A stretch of 64,000 nucleotides of DNA from Ilumatobacter fluminis. Its GTDB lineage: Bacteria; Actinomycetota; Acidimicrobiia; Acidimicrobiales; Ilumatobacteraceae. Position numbers and translations under genes: made by a program. Shown here one piece after another: positions 44,001-55,626 of this stretch (within the stretch, counting starts at the first letter, position 1; each line of letters opens with the position of its first letter). Below the pieces are notes generated by a model. It did no database searches, was not told the origin of the DNA, and worked only from the letters and a program-made list of their open reading frames with translations. Location: positions 3,194,001 through 3,258,000 of the forward strand of contig NZ_SOAU01000001.1 in NCBI RefSeq assembly GCF_004364865.1, written 5' to 3'.

Positions 44001-46102
44001 CCGCCGACTGGCGCATCGCTGTCGACATCGGAGGGACCTTCACCGACGTGGTGCTGCTCGATGCAGCGTCCGGCAACGTCGTGGTCGACAAGACCCTCAC
44101 CACCCCGCAGAACCCACTCGACGGGGTTCGGACCGGCATCGCGTCACTGCTGGCGCGAGCCGACATCAAGCCCGGCGACGTGACGGCGCCGATCGTGCAC
44201 GCCACGACGCTGATCACCAATGCGCTGATCGAGGGCAAGACCGGCCGAGCCGGCCTCGTCACGACCCAGGGCTTCGGCGACACGCTCCTCATCCGTGACG
44301 AGCACCGCTACGACATGTACGACCTCCAGATCGAGTTCCCGGCGCCGCCGATCCCCCGCGACCGCACGTTCGAACTCGACGAGCGCGTCAGCGCGACCGG
44401 CGAGCTCGTCCACGCACCGACCCCCGAGGCACTCGCGGCGCTCACCGAGCAGCTGCGCGCCGCCGAGGTCGAGTCGGTCGGACTCTGCTTCCTGAACTCG
44501 TACGTGAACGGCGAGAACGAGCGCGTCGTCGCCGAACACCTCGCCGCCGAACTCGGCGTGCCGGTGTGCATCTCGTCCGACGTGTCGCCCCAGATCCGCG
44601 AGTACCCGCGCATGATCACGACGGCGTGCAACGCCGCCACGATGCCCGTCATCGGCCCGTACCTCGAGGAGCTGCAGAAGTGGCTCTCCAGTGAGGGCTT
44701 CGGCGGCTCCGTGCTGATGATGCTCTCGAACGGCGGCGTCGTGTCCGCCGACGACGCCGCACGCATCCCGATCCGCCTGGTCGAGAGCGGCCCGGCTGCC
44801 GGTGCACTCGCGGGCAGCTGGTTCGCCCGCCGACTCGACGCCGACCGCCTGATGTGCTTCGACATGGGCGGCACCACCGCCAAGGCCTGCCTGATCGACG
44901 GGGGCGAACCCGAACTCACCAACGTGTTCGAGGTCGCCCGTGCCTACCGCTTCAAGAAGGGCTCCGGCTTCCCCTGCTCCGTCCCGTCGGTCGACCTCGT
45001 CGAGATCGGCGCCGGTGGCGGTTCGCTCGCCCGCGTCGACCAGTTCGGCCTGCTCAAGGTCGGCCCCGAGTCGGCCGGCTCCGAGCCCGGCCCGGCCGCC
45101 TACGGGCGTGGCGGCACCGAGCCCGCCGTCACCGACGCCGACGTCGTGCTCGGCATGCTCGACCCCGACTCGTTCCTCGGCGGCGACATGCCCCTCGACC
45201 AGGCCGCCGCCGCTGCGGCAGCCGCTCGCGTCGGCGAGTCGCTCGACCTCGACGATGTCCAAGTCGCCGCCGGCATCCACGAGATCGTCAACCAGAACAT
45301 GGCGGCCGCCGCTCGCATGCACGCCGTCGAGATGGGTGTCGACCTCCGCGGCATCGGCCTACTCGCCTTCGGCGGTGCCGGCCCGGTCCACGCCTGCGGC
45401 GTCGCCGAACTGCTCGAGTCGCACCACGTGGTCTTCCCCGTCAACGCCTCGGTGCTGTCGGCGTTCGGCACGCTCGTGTCGCCCGTCCGCATCGACCTCG
45501 CCCGCTCCATGCCGCGCCGGATCGACCAGCTCGACCCGGCCGAGCGCGACGGCCTCCTCGACGAGCTGCGCGCCGAGGGCCGTCGCGTGCTCGCCGCCGC
45601 CGGCACCGACGCCGACAAGGTGCGGTTCCGTTACGGCGTCGACGCCCGCTACGCCGGCCAGGGCAACGAGGTCACCGTGTGGGTCGACGAGGGCGACGAA
45701 TGGACCCTCGAGACCAGCGATGTGCTCGACGCGTTCGAGTCGGAGTACCGTCGCATCTACGGGCTCGCGATCCCCGACGTGCCCGTCGAAGTCGTCACCT
45801 GGCGCCTGTCGGTGGCGAGCGAAACCCAGCCGATCGATCCCGATCCCGTCGCCCCCGGTACCGGCGCCCAGCCGGTTCGTACCCGTCCCGTCGTGTTCGG
45901 ACGGGCCCAGGACCCGATCGACACCCCCGTGTACAAGCGCGTCGACCTCGGCGCCGGCGACCGTTTCGACGGTCCGGCGATCGTCGAGGAGCGTGAAACC
46001 ACCAGCGTGATCCGCCCGGGTTGGCAGGTCGAGGTCGCCGCCGACGGCAGCCTCGTCGCCACCCGAATGATCAGCGCCGACCAGAACGGAGCCTCCCGAT
46101 GA
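43997..46102 (+). CDS. hyuA: Hydantoinase/oxoprolinase subunit A
   Basis: 701 residues from ATG 43997 (AAGGAGG 7 nt upstream). The N-terminal phosphate-binding WRIAVDIGGTFTDVVLLD and the internal LMCFDMGGTTAKACLID are the actin-like ATPase motifs of the HyuA family (N-methylhydantoinase, 5-oxoprolinase, acetone/acetophenone carboxylase). It acts with HyuB, whose start overlaps its stop. ATP-driven opening of a cyclic amide or a carboxylation is expected. Confidence 0.92.
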   Translation: MTADWRIAVDIGGTFTDVVLLDAASGNVVVDKTLTTPQNPLDGVRTGIASLLARADIKPGDVTAPIVHATTLITNALIEGKTGRAGLVTTQGFGDTLLIRDEHRYDMYDLQIEFPAPPIPRDRTFELDERVSATGELVHAPTPEALAALTEQLRAAEVESVGLCFLNSYVNGENERVVAEHLAAELGVPVCISSDVSPQIREYPRMITTACNAATMPVIGPYLEELQKWLSSEGFGGSVLMMLSNGGVVSADDAARIPIRLVESGPAAGALAGSWFARRLDADRLMCFDMGGTTAKACLIDGGEPELTNVFEVARAYRFKKGSGFPCSVPSVDLVEIGAGGGSLARVDQFGLLKVGPESAGSEPGPAAYGRGGTEPAVTDADVVLGMLDPDSFLGGDMPLDQAAAAAAAARVGESLDLDDVQVAAGIHEIVNQNMAAAARMHAVEMGVDLRGIGLLAFGGAGPVHACGVAELLESHHVVFPVNASVLSAFGTLVSPVRIDLARSMPRRIDQLDPAERDGLLDELRAEGRRVLAAAGTDADKVRFRYGVDARYAGQGNEVTVWVDEGDEWTLETSDVLDAFESEYRRIYGLAIPDVPVEVVTWRLSVASETQPIDPDPVAPGTGAQPVRTRPVVFGRAQDPIDTPVYKRVDLGAGDRFDGPAIVEERETTSVIRPGWQVEVAADGSLVATRMISADQNGASR

Positions 46103-47682
46103 CCCGCACGTTCGACCCGATCGAACTGGAGATCTGCTGGCAGAGCCTGATCGCCACCGTCAACGAGCAGGCTCGCGCCCTCCAGCGTTCGGCGTTCAGC
46201 CCGATCGTTCGCGAGGCGGGCGACCTCGCGAACGCCGTGTTCGACCGTCGCGGCCGCATGGTCGCCCAGGCCGTCACCGGTACGCCCGGTCACATCAACA
46301 GCTTGGCGATGGCCGTCTCCAACATCTTGGAGGAGTACCCGATCGACAGCCTCGAGCCGGGCGACGTGCTCATCACGAACGACCCGTACAAGACCGCGGG
46401 CCAGCTGCTCGACGTCACCGTGCTGGTGCCGGCGTGGCGCAACGGTGAGCTGATCGCCCTGTTCGGCTCGACCATCCACCACACCGACGTCGGCGGCTAC
46501 GGCATCGGTGCCGGCGGCCGCGACGTGTTCGAAGAGGGTCTCTGGATCCCGATCGTCAAGCTCATGAAGAACGGCGAGCGCAACGAGGACGTCTGGAAGT
46601 TCATCCTCTCGAACGTGCGCCAGCCCGATCACATGGCCGGCGACCTGCACGCCCAGATCGCCTCCGGCGAAGTGGGCGCCCAGCGCCTGTCGACCCTGTG
46701 CGACCGTCACGACCTCGACGACATCGAGGATCTGTCCGACGAGATCGTCACTCGCTCCGAAGCGGCGACCCGAGCCGGCATCAAGGAACTGACGAGCGGC
46801 CGCTACGAGGCATCGGCCCTGCTCGACCTCGCCGACGGCAGCGAGATCACGATCCAGTGCGCGCTGATCGTCGACGCCGACACCGGCACGATCACCGTCG
46901 ACTACACCGGCACCTCCCCGGCCAGCCGGTGGGGCATCAACGTGGTGAAGAACTACACCCACGCCTACACGACGTTCGCGATCCGTTCGGTGCTCAGCCC
47001 CGACATCCCGAACAACTACGGCAGCCTCGCCCCGATCGAGCTGATCGCTCCCGAGGGCTCGATCGTCAACGCTCAGCCCCCGCAGCCGGGTACGGCCCGC
47101 CACGTGGTCGGCATGTTCCTGCCGAACGCGCTGCTGAAGGCGCTCGCCCAGGTCCGTCCCGACGGCGCCATGGCCGAAGGCTCGGGCGCCGTGTGGACGA
47201 TGCAGGTCAGTGGCAACCACGACGACGGCAGCCCGTTCATCACCGCGATGTTCACCTATGCCGGCGGCGTCGGCGCCCGTGCGACCAAGCCCGGCCTGAA
47301 CGCCTGCTCGTACCCGACCGGCGTCGCCGCCGTGCCGATCGAGGTGGTCGAGGCATCGGCCCCGATCCGCTTCTCCACCAAGGCGCTGCGCGAGGGCTCC
47401 GGCGGAGCGGGCGCCCAGACGGGCGGCCTCGGCCAGACGATCGAGTTCTCGGTCGACACGACGCGCGAGTGGGAACTCAACGCGGTCACCAGCCGCCTCG
47501 CACACGCACCCAAGGGCATCTTCGGTGGTGAGGCGGGCGAGACCGGTTCGTTCCTCGTGAACGGCGAACCGGTCCGCACCCAGGCCCGCATCACCCTGCA
47601 ACCCGACGACGTCGTCACCTTGCGCCTCCCCGGCGGCGGCGGCTACGGCGAGCCCGTCGCTGCCGGCGGAGCGAACGGCTGA
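46099..47682 (+). CDS. hyuB: Hydantoinase/oxoprolinase subunit B
   Basis: 527 residues. EICWQSLIATVNEQARALQRSAFSPIVRE, GDVLITNDPYKTAGQLLDVTV and the TIHHTDVGGYGIGAGGRDVFEEGL region are standard HyuB landmarks; the end LRLPGGGGYGEP is the conserved closing motif. It forms the catalytic partner of HyuA. No third acetone-carboxylase-type gamma subunit is present, which favours a hydantoinase-like role. Confidence 0.93.
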   Translation: MTRTFDPIELEICWQSLIATVNEQARALQRSAFSPIVREAGDLANAVFDRRGRMVAQAVTGTPGHINSLAMAVSNILEEYPIDSLEPGDVLITNDPYKTAGQLLDVTVLVPAWRNGELIALFGSTIHHTDVGGYGIGAGGRDVFEEGLWIPIVKLMKNGERNEDVWKFILSNVRQPDHMAGDLHAQIASGEVGAQRLSTLCDRHDLDDIEDLSDEIVTRSEAATRAGIKELTSGRYEASALLDLADGSEITIQCALIVDADTGTITVDYTGTSPASRWGINVVKNYTHAYTTFAIRSVLSPDIPNNYGSLAPIELIAPEGSIVNAQPPQPGTARHVVGMFLPNALLKALAQVRPDGAMAEGSGAVWTMQVSGNHDDGSPFITAMFTYAGGVGARATKPGLNACSYPTGVAAVPIEVVEASAPIRFSTKALREGSGGAGAQTGGLGQTIEFSVDTTREWELNAVTSRLAHAPKGIFGGEAGETGSFLVNGEPVRTQARITLQPDDVVTLRLPGGGGYGEPVAAGGANG

Positions 47683-47684
47683 TC

Positions 47685-49268
47685 ATGACCGCGACGACCA
47701 CCCACACGTTCGTGGACCTGTGGTCGTCCGCGGTCGCGCACCGTGGCGGCGCCCCGTTCCTCACGTTCGAGGGGCCGTCCGGCGACGTGACCGACTGGAC
47801 GTACGACGAGTTCGACCAGGTCGTGGCGCGCACCGCTGCGGCCCTGGCCGAACGCGGCGTCGAGTCCGGCTCGTCGGTCCATCTCGCGCTCACCAACTCC
47901 CCCACGTTCATCGCGGTCTGGGTCGCGACCCTCCGCCTCGGCGGCTGGATCGTCCCGTCCGACCCGATGGGCCGGACGCCCGAGTTCGCCGAACACATCG
48001 ACCGCACCTCCCCCGCGGTCGGTGTGTGCGCGGCGAGTCGGGCCGACACCTATCTCCCCGCGGCCGGTGGCCGCCCCGTGATCCAGATCGACGAGGCCGA
48101 CGCCTCGTTCGAGTGGCTGCCGGCCGACGGTGTCGGCGAATGGCCCGACGTGCAGGCGACCGATCGTGCGGCGGTGATGTTCACCAGCGGCACGACCGGT
48201 CGACCGAAGGGCGTCGAGATCACTCAGGCGAATTACGCCTTCGCCGGCACGACGATGGCATCGGCTGCCGACCTCGGCGCCGACGACCGCCAGATCGTCG
48301 TGCTCCCCCTGTTCCACGCGAACGCCCAGTACTACTCGTTCGCCAGTGCGATCGCGGTCGGCGCCTCGGTGGCGTTGATGCACACGTTCTCGGCGAGCGG
48401 CTTCATCCCGCAGGCGGCGCGCCACCGAGCGACCCACGCCAGCCTGTTCGCCGGCCCGATCCGGATGATCCTGGCCCGCGGCGGCCCGCTCGACCCGTCC
48501 GACGGCGAGTTGCAGCTGCGTCACTGCTGGTTCGCCCAGAACCTCGGCGACGACCAGTTCGAGACGTTCGGCGAGTGGATCGGTTGTCGCCCCCGCCAGC
48601 TCTACGGCATGACCGAGACGATTCCGGCGGTCCTCACCGACACGACCGACGACCCGAGGCCCGACTCGATGGGCACCGTCACCGACGGCTGCATCCTCGA
48701 GATCCACGACGAGCACGGCAACCGGTGCCCGGTCGACACGGTGGGTGAGATCGTCGTCGGCGGTCGGCCCGGCCACGAGCTGTTCGCGGGCTACCTCGAC
48801 GACCCGGCGACGACCGAGGCGTCGTTCCGTGGTGCCTGGTTCCGCACCGGCGACCGGGCGTCGTTCGATGCCGAGGGGCGCCACCACTTCGACGGCCGAC
48901 GCGCCGACGTCCTGAAGGTCTCGGGCGAGAATGTGTCCGTGGTCGAGGTCGAAGCGGTCGTCGGCAGCCACGCCGAAGTTCACGAGGTCGTGGTCGTCGG
49001 CGCACCCGACCCGATCCGCGACGAGGTGCCCGTGGCGTTCGTCGTCCCGACCGAGTCGGCCGACCGCAACGGTCTCGAGTCGCGACTCGACGCCTGGGCC
49101 GCCGAACGGCTCGGCAAGGCCAAACAGCCACGCCACTACGAGATCGTCGACGACCTGCCCCGCACCAGCGTCGGCAAGATCCGAAAATTCCTCCTCGCCG
49201 ACGCCGCGGCAACGGTCGCCGCGTCGACGTCCCCGACCCCCAACCAGAACCCGGAGCAGAAGTCATGA
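47685..49268 (+). CDS. AMP-dependent acyl-CoA synthetase (ligase)
   Basis: 527 residues. P-loop FTSGTTGRPKGVE, adenylate motif LYGMTET, hinge FRTGDRASFDAEGRHHFDGR and C-terminal Lys in TSVGKIRKF are complete. The pattern is closest to CaiC-type crotonobetaine/carnitine-CoA ligases. It would activate a carboxylic acid made by the upstream enzymes. Starts 2 bp after hyuB; the stop overlaps the Rieske oxygenase start. Confidence 0.9.
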   Translation: MTATTTHTFVDLWSSAVAHRGGAPFLTFEGPSGDVTDWTYDEFDQVVARTAAALAERGVESGSSVHLALTNSPTFIAVWVATLRLGGWIVPSDPMGRTPEFAEHIDRTSPAVGVCAASRADTYLPAAGGRPVIQIDEADASFEWLPADGVGEWPDVQATDRAAVMFTSGTTGRPKGVEITQANYAFAGTTMASAADLGADDRQIVVLPLFHANAQYYSFASAIAVGASVALMHTFSASGFIPQAARHRATHASLFAGPIRMILARGGPLDPSDGELQLRHCWFAQNLGDDQFETFGEWIGCRPRQLYGMTETIPAVLTDTTDDPRPDSMGTVTDGCILEIHDEHGNRCPVDTVGEIVVGGRPGHELFAGYLDDPATTEASFRGAWFRTGDRASFDAEGRHHFDGRRADVLKVSGENVSVVEVEAVVGSHAEVHEVVVVGAPDPIRDEVPVAFVVPTESADRNGLESRLDAWAAERLGKAKQPRHYEIVDDLPRTSVGKIRKFLLADAAATVAASTSPTPNQNPEQKS

Positions 49269-50461
49269 CGATCGAACACACCACCGCCCCGGCACTGCCC
49301 GAGGGCATCGACGCTGCGTTCCTCGACGAGATGCAGCGCTCGACCACCGACGTGGCGACGGCGATCACGTTGCCGCCCCAGCTCTACACCTCCGCCGAGG
49401 CGCTCGCGTTCGAGCGCGAGGCGATCTACGCCAAGGAATGGCTGTGCGTCGGTCGCGTCGAGCGGATCCCGAACCCGGGCGACTGGTTCACCGTCACCAT
49501 CTGTGACGAGCCGATCATCGTCGCCCGCGACAAGCAGGGCGAGATCAACGCCATGTCGGCCGTGTGCCAGCACCGTGCGATGCAGGTGTGCGACGGCGAG
49601 GGGAACGGCACGACCTTCAAGTGCCCCTACCACCACTGGAACTACGCCCTCGACGGCCGTCTGCTGGGTGCGCCGGCGATGGAGCGGACCGAGGGTTTCG
49701 ACAAGTCGGAGTGGGGACTCCCCCGCCTGGCCGTCGAGCTCTGGCAGGGCTTCGTGTTCGTCAACATGGACGTCGACGCCGCCCCGCTCGCCCCGACCCT
49801 CACCTCGTACACCCCGTACCTCGACAACTATCACCTCGAGGACGCCGTGTGCCCCGGCACCTTCACGCTCGAGGACATGCCGTGGAACTGGAAGGTGATG
49901 TTCGAGAACTTCAACGACGGCTACCACGCCAACCGTCTCCACCAGTACGTCCAGGACTTCTGCCCGAGCAACATGAGCGAGTTCCCCGTGGAGTGGAGTG
50001 ACGACAACAACGTCATCTTCCGCGAGGGTGGGTACACCCACATGGACGGCGGTTTCAACGCCACCCACCACTCGATCATGCCGGTCTTCCCCGACCTGAC
50101 CGAGGAGGAGCGCACCCGCTCCACGTTCGCCCTGGTGCCGCCGACGCTGTGCCTCGGCACGGCTCCCGATCAGGCGTTCTTCTTCCTCGTGCGGCCGAAG
50201 GGGCCCGAGACGATCGACGTCGAGATCGGCTACATCTTCCATCCGTCGGCACTCGACGATCCGCTGTTCGAGCACAAACTCAAGCTCGCCGACGTGGGTG
50301 TGCAGGTGTTCGTCGAACAGGACCAGGACGCCACCACCAAGGTGCAGCGTGGGCTTCGCTCCCGCTTCGCCCCGCGTGGCCGCTACTCGTGGCAGGAAGA
50401 GAGCCACGTCAACTTCAACCGCTGGCTGGTCAAGCGCTACCGCGAACAGATCAACGGCTGA
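49265..50461 (+). CDS. Rieske non-heme iron oxygenase, alpha subunit
   Basis: 398 residues. Rieske ligands Cys101, His103, Cys120, His123; mononuclear iron site His221 and His226 in ENFNDGYHANRLH with Asp218 as the inter-subunit bridge. It belongs to the aromatic-ring-hydroxylating or N-/O-demethylating class. The reductase is not adjacent; the ferredoxin at 36446 is a possible donor. Last gene of the operon starting at 43059. Confidence 0.92.
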   Translation: MTIEHTTAPALPEGIDAAFLDEMQRSTTDVATAITLPPQLYTSAEALAFEREAIYAKEWLCVGRVERIPNPGDWFTVTICDEPIIVARDKQGEINAMSAVCQHRAMQVCDGEGNGTTFKCPYHHWNYALDGRLLGAPAMERTEGFDKSEWGLPRLAVELWQGFVFVNMDVDAAPLAPTLTSYTPYLDNYHLEDAVCPGTFTLEDMPWNWKVMFENFNDGYHANRLHQYVQDFCPSNMSEFPVEWSDDNNVIFREGGYTHMDGGFNATHHSIMPVFPDLTEEERTRSTFALVPPTLCLGTAPDQAFFFLVRPKGPETIDVEIGYIFHPSALDDPLFEHKLKLADVGVQVFVEQDQDATTKVQRGLRSRFAPRGRYSWQEESHVNFNRWLVKRYREQING

Positions 50462-50513
50462 CCGACGGCGAGCCGGGGCCCGCTCCGACACCGCCGACCC
50501 ACAATCTGACTCG

Positions 50514-50532
50514 TTCCGGCAACACGCCGGAA
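50514..50532 (+). terminator. Terminator candidate after the Rieske oxygenase
   Basis: TTCCGGC and GCCGGAA arms with loop AACAC, 52 bp past the stop. It separates this operon from the next, which has its own operator. Confidence 0.55.
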
Positions 50533-50555
50533 ACGTGCGCAGGCTACGTTACAAC

Positions 50556-50573
50556 TGGTCTGACCATCAGACC
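50556..50573. promoter_or_regulatory. GntR operator candidate, site 5
   Basis: TGGTCTGACCATCAGACC, 26 bp before the BMP lipoprotein start and 5 bp after a TACGTT (-10-like) sequence. Identical to site 4. Confidence 0.8.
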
Positions 50574-50599
50574 GATTCCAGGAGGAGGAACCCGCAGCG

Positions 50600-51827
50600 A
50601 TGACCATCACCAACCCACCCACCAGCCGTTCCCGCTGGCGACGAGCCGCACTCTCCGTGGTGGCCCTGTCGTTGGTGGCCGCGGCATGCGGTGGCGACGA
50701 CGACGATTCGTCGGACGACACCGAGGCCGCCGAGACCACGGATGCGCCCGACGACACCGAGACGACCGACGCACCGGACGACACCGAGACCACGGATGCG
50801 CCCGACGACACGGAAACGACCGACGCACCCGAGGCCACCGACGCACCGTCGGGCGAGACGACCGACCTCGACGCCAACGGCGACGGTGAGGTGCGCATCG
50901 GTATCGCCGCTGCGGGCCCCCGTGACGACGGCGCCTACTACCAGGCCGTCGTCGACGCCGCCGAGACCTTCTCCGCCGAGAACGGCTGGGGCGAGGTCAT
51001 CGTCGTCGACAACATCCAGGCGGCCGACGCGGCCACCGAGCTCGCCAACCTCGCCCAGCAGCCGATCGACATCATGATCGTCGGCGCCAGCGAGATCGCC
51101 GAGCCGATGCCCGACCTGGCCGAGGAGTACAGCGACATCTTCTGGTACTGCAACTGCGGCGCCGGCTTCCCCGAGAGCGAGTTCTACTTGCAGAGCCAGG
51201 ACAACGGTGCGGGCATCGCCTACACGGCCGGCGTCGCGACGGGCATCGCCCTGCGTGACAGCGGCGGCGATTCGGTCGCATTCCTGGGCTGCTGCGATCT
51301 CGGCTTCGAGATCCAGCACTACCTGGCGTATCAGCTCGGCCTCGAGTCCGTCGACGAGTCGCTCACCTTCACCTACGTGCCGACCGGTGACTTCCCGTTC
51401 GACTTCGACAACATCCAGAACGCGTCGGCTGCCTACGAGAACGCCGTCGCCGAGGGTGCCGATGCCATCTACCCGTACCTCGGTGGCGCCCACGAGCCCA
51501 TCGTGCAGCTCGCCAACGAGGGCGGCCAGATCGTGCTGAGCGCCGGTGCCTCCGACGTCTGCACCCGTGAGGGCGACCTCTCGTGGGACATCGCGGTCCG
51601 CTTCGACGGTGGCGACTACGTGCGTGAGATCTTCCCGCAGATCCTCGACGGCAGCGCCCAGGAAGGCGACATCATCGTCTACTCGCCGGGCGAGGAGCCC
51701 GACGTGGCCGGCGCCGTCATCTGCGACGCCACCCCCGAGCAGCAGGCCGAGATGGACGAGGCCTACGCCCTCGTCGCCAGTGGCGACCTCGACGCCAACT
51801 TCGGCGAGATCGCCGCTGAGGCGTTCG

Positions 51828-51835
<8 letters not shown>
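50600..51835 (+). CDS. BMP-family (nucleoside-type) ABC substrate-binding lipoprotein
   Basis: 411 residues. Signal segment ending in lipobox VAAAC, a Thr/Asp/Glu linker of about 60 residues with tandem DAPDDTETT units, then a periplasmic-type binding domain (EVRIGIAAAGPRDDGAYYQAVVDAAE). The downstream ATPase and permeases are of the BmpA/NupABC/RnsBACD purine-nucleoside class. An AGGAGGAGG ribosome site precedes the ATG. First gene of the long operon. Confidence 0.88.
50741..50821 (+). repeat. 27-bp tandem repeat in the lipoprotein linker
   Basis: Three full units, each coding DAPDDTETT, at 50741, 50768 and 50795, followed by a diverged fourth. The third-position changes show the units are under coding constraint. 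Confidence 0.85.
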
Positions 51836-53428
<1,593 letters not shown>

Positions 53429-53432
<4 letters not shown>

Positions 53433-54679
53433 CGGTCGAACCAGGCAACATGACCGCTCAGCAGGTCGCCGGCGGCGAGTCGCACCCGACCGAACACCAC
53501 CACGGTGTCGGCTCCGACGACTTCAAGCCCGAGATGGGCACCGACGGCACCCTCACCGAGGAGCCGCATCACCCCAACCCGGCGACACCGACGGCCGACC
53601 GCTTCAAGGCGATCGGCGAGGTCGTCTTCCTCTATGCCATCTGCATCGCTGCTGCGCTCGGCCTCTCGGCACTGCTCGTCGAGGTCACCGGCGGCTCGTC
53701 GTCGGAGGTGTTCAACGCGCTGCTCGACGGCAGCATCCGCGGGCCGGGCCGCATCGGTGCCACCATCGGCGTGGCGGTGCCGTTGCTGCTCGTCGCGATC
53801 GGCACGATCGTCTCGAACCGGGCCGGCCTGGTGAACATCGGCCAGGAGGGTCAGCTGTACATCGGCGCAGCGTTCGGCGCCTACTTCGGCACCAAGCTCG
53901 GTTTTTCCGGACCGTGGGTGATCGTGCTGCTGCTGGCCGCCAGCGTGGTGGGCGGCGCTCTCTGGGCCGGCATCGCCGGCGTGTTGCGGTACACCCGCAA
54001 CGTCCCCGAAGTGCTCACCACCCTGCTGCTGGTCACGATCGCCGCACAGCTGGTCGGATACGGCCTCAAGAACCAGTGGCTGTTGCTCGCTCCGGCCGAG
54101 GGCCGAGCGAATCGACAGCAGATCAGCCAGCAGCTCCCCGACAACACCCGCATCCCACGCATCGAGTTGTTCGGCAACGAGTTCCCGATCTCGGCATTCA
54201 TCGCGATCGCGCTCGCGTTCCTGATCGCCGCCGCCATGGCCCGCACGGTGTGGGGTCTCCGGCTCCGGATGCTCGGTCACAACCCCCGCACCGCGCAACG
54301 GGCCGGTGTCGCCGCATCCCGGTACGGCGGCGGCGCCCTGCTCGTCTCCGGTGCGTTCGCCGGCCTGGCCGGCGGCATGATGCTCGCAGGCGGCGACTTC
54401 GGCAACTACACCCTCGTGCCCGGCTTTCCCGCCAACATCGGCTGGACCGGACTCCTCGTCGCACTGGTGTCGCGTCAGCGCGCATCGGTCGCGATCGTCA
54501 TCGCCTTCGTCTTCGCCTGCCTGCGCACCGGATCGGGCTTCCTTGCTGCAACCGGCGTCGAGCGACGCATCACCGACGTGGTGCAGGGCCTGCTCGTCCT
54601 GGCCCTCCTCATCCCCCCGGCGCTGTTGTTCTTGCGACAACGACGACGCCAGATGAACAGCGGAGGTGACCGGACGTGA
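53429..54679 (+). CDS. ABC transporter permease, nucleoside-importer type (1)
   Basis: 416 residues. An extended hydrophilic N-terminus of about 60 residues, including TEHHHGVGSDD, precedes about eight to ten membrane segments (BPD_transp_2 type). RAGLVNIGQEGQLYIGAAFGAY is the family signature. It overlaps the ATPase by 4 bp. The long N-terminal extension is unusual for this family. Confidence 0.88.
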
Positions 54680-55611
54680 TCGACTTCCTCAGCGCCATCG
54701 GCGACGTCCTGACGTCGGAGGCGGCCTACATCAACGCCCTCACGTTCGCGGTCTTCCTCGCCTTCGGTGCCACCGGTGAATGGGTGGCCGAACGGTCGGG
54801 CACCCTCAACATCTCGCTCGAGGGCATGTTCCTCGCCGGCGCCTTCTCGGCCGCCATGGGCATGCACCAGACGGGCAACGAGGTGGTCGCCGTGTTGTCC
54901 GGCATCGTCGGCGGCGTGGCCGTCGCCGCCGTACAGGCGAACATGAGCCACCGGCTCGTCGCCAACCAGTTCGTGGTCGGCCTGACCCTCAACATCCTCG
55001 TGCTCGGACTCACCAGCTTCCTGGCGTCCGAACTCGACCCCGTGACGAGCCAGGCCGATTCGCAGCGCATCCCGCTCCTGGCGGACATCCCGCTCGTCGG
55101 CGCCGCGCTGTTCGACCGAACGTGGATCTTCTACCTGATCTACGCCGTCGTCCCGATCTGCTGGTGGATCGTCTTCCGGACCCGTTGGGGGCTCGAACTG
55201 CGAGCCACCGGCGAGAACCCTCAGTCGGCCGACGTGAGCGGCATCGACGTCAACAAGCGACGTCGGGAGAGCATCTACGTCACGGGCGTCACCGCCGGCA
55301 TCGGCGGTGCGTACCTCGTACTCGGCGCGGTCGGCCAGTTCGAGGACTCGATCGTCGGCGGACGTGGCTTCATCGCCCTGATCGCAGTCATCTTCGGTGG
55401 GTGGACGCTGCGCGGCACGATCGCCGGCTGTCTGCTGTTCGGTGCCGTGCTGTCGTTCCGCTTGTCGCTCCCGGCACTCGGCTACGAGCTCAACGGTGAC
55501 CTGCTGACCTCGTTGCCGTTCGTGGTGACGATCGTCGCCATGTCGATCTTCGCCAGCCGGGTCCGCCCGCCGGCGTCGCTCGCCCAACCATTCATCCGCG
55601 GTCTCAAGTAG
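54676..55611 (+). CDS. ABC transporter permease, nucleoside-importer type (2)
   Basis: 311 residues, BPD_transp_2 type. GEWVAERSGTLNISLEGMFLAGAF and LRATGENPQSADVSGIDV are landmarks. It pairs with the preceding permease as in RnsC/RnsD or NupP/NupQ systems. 4-bp overlap with the previous gene. Confidence 0.9.
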   Translation: MIDFLSAIGDVLTSEAAYINALTFAVFLAFGATGEWVAERSGTLNISLEGMFLAGAFSAAMGMHQTGNEVVAVLSGIVGGVAVAAVQANMSHRLVANQFVVGLTLNILVLGLTSFLASELDPVTSQADSQRIPLLADIPLVGAALFDRTWIFYLIYAVVPICWWIVFRTRWGLELRATGENPQSADVSGIDVNKRRRESIYVTGVTAGIGGAYLVLGAVGQFEDSIVGGRGFIALIAVIFGGWTLRGTIAGCLLFGAVLSFRLSLPALGYELNGDLLTSLPFVVTIVAMSIFASRVRPPASLAQPFIRGLK

Positions 55612-55626
55612 CAGAGGGGCTCCTCC

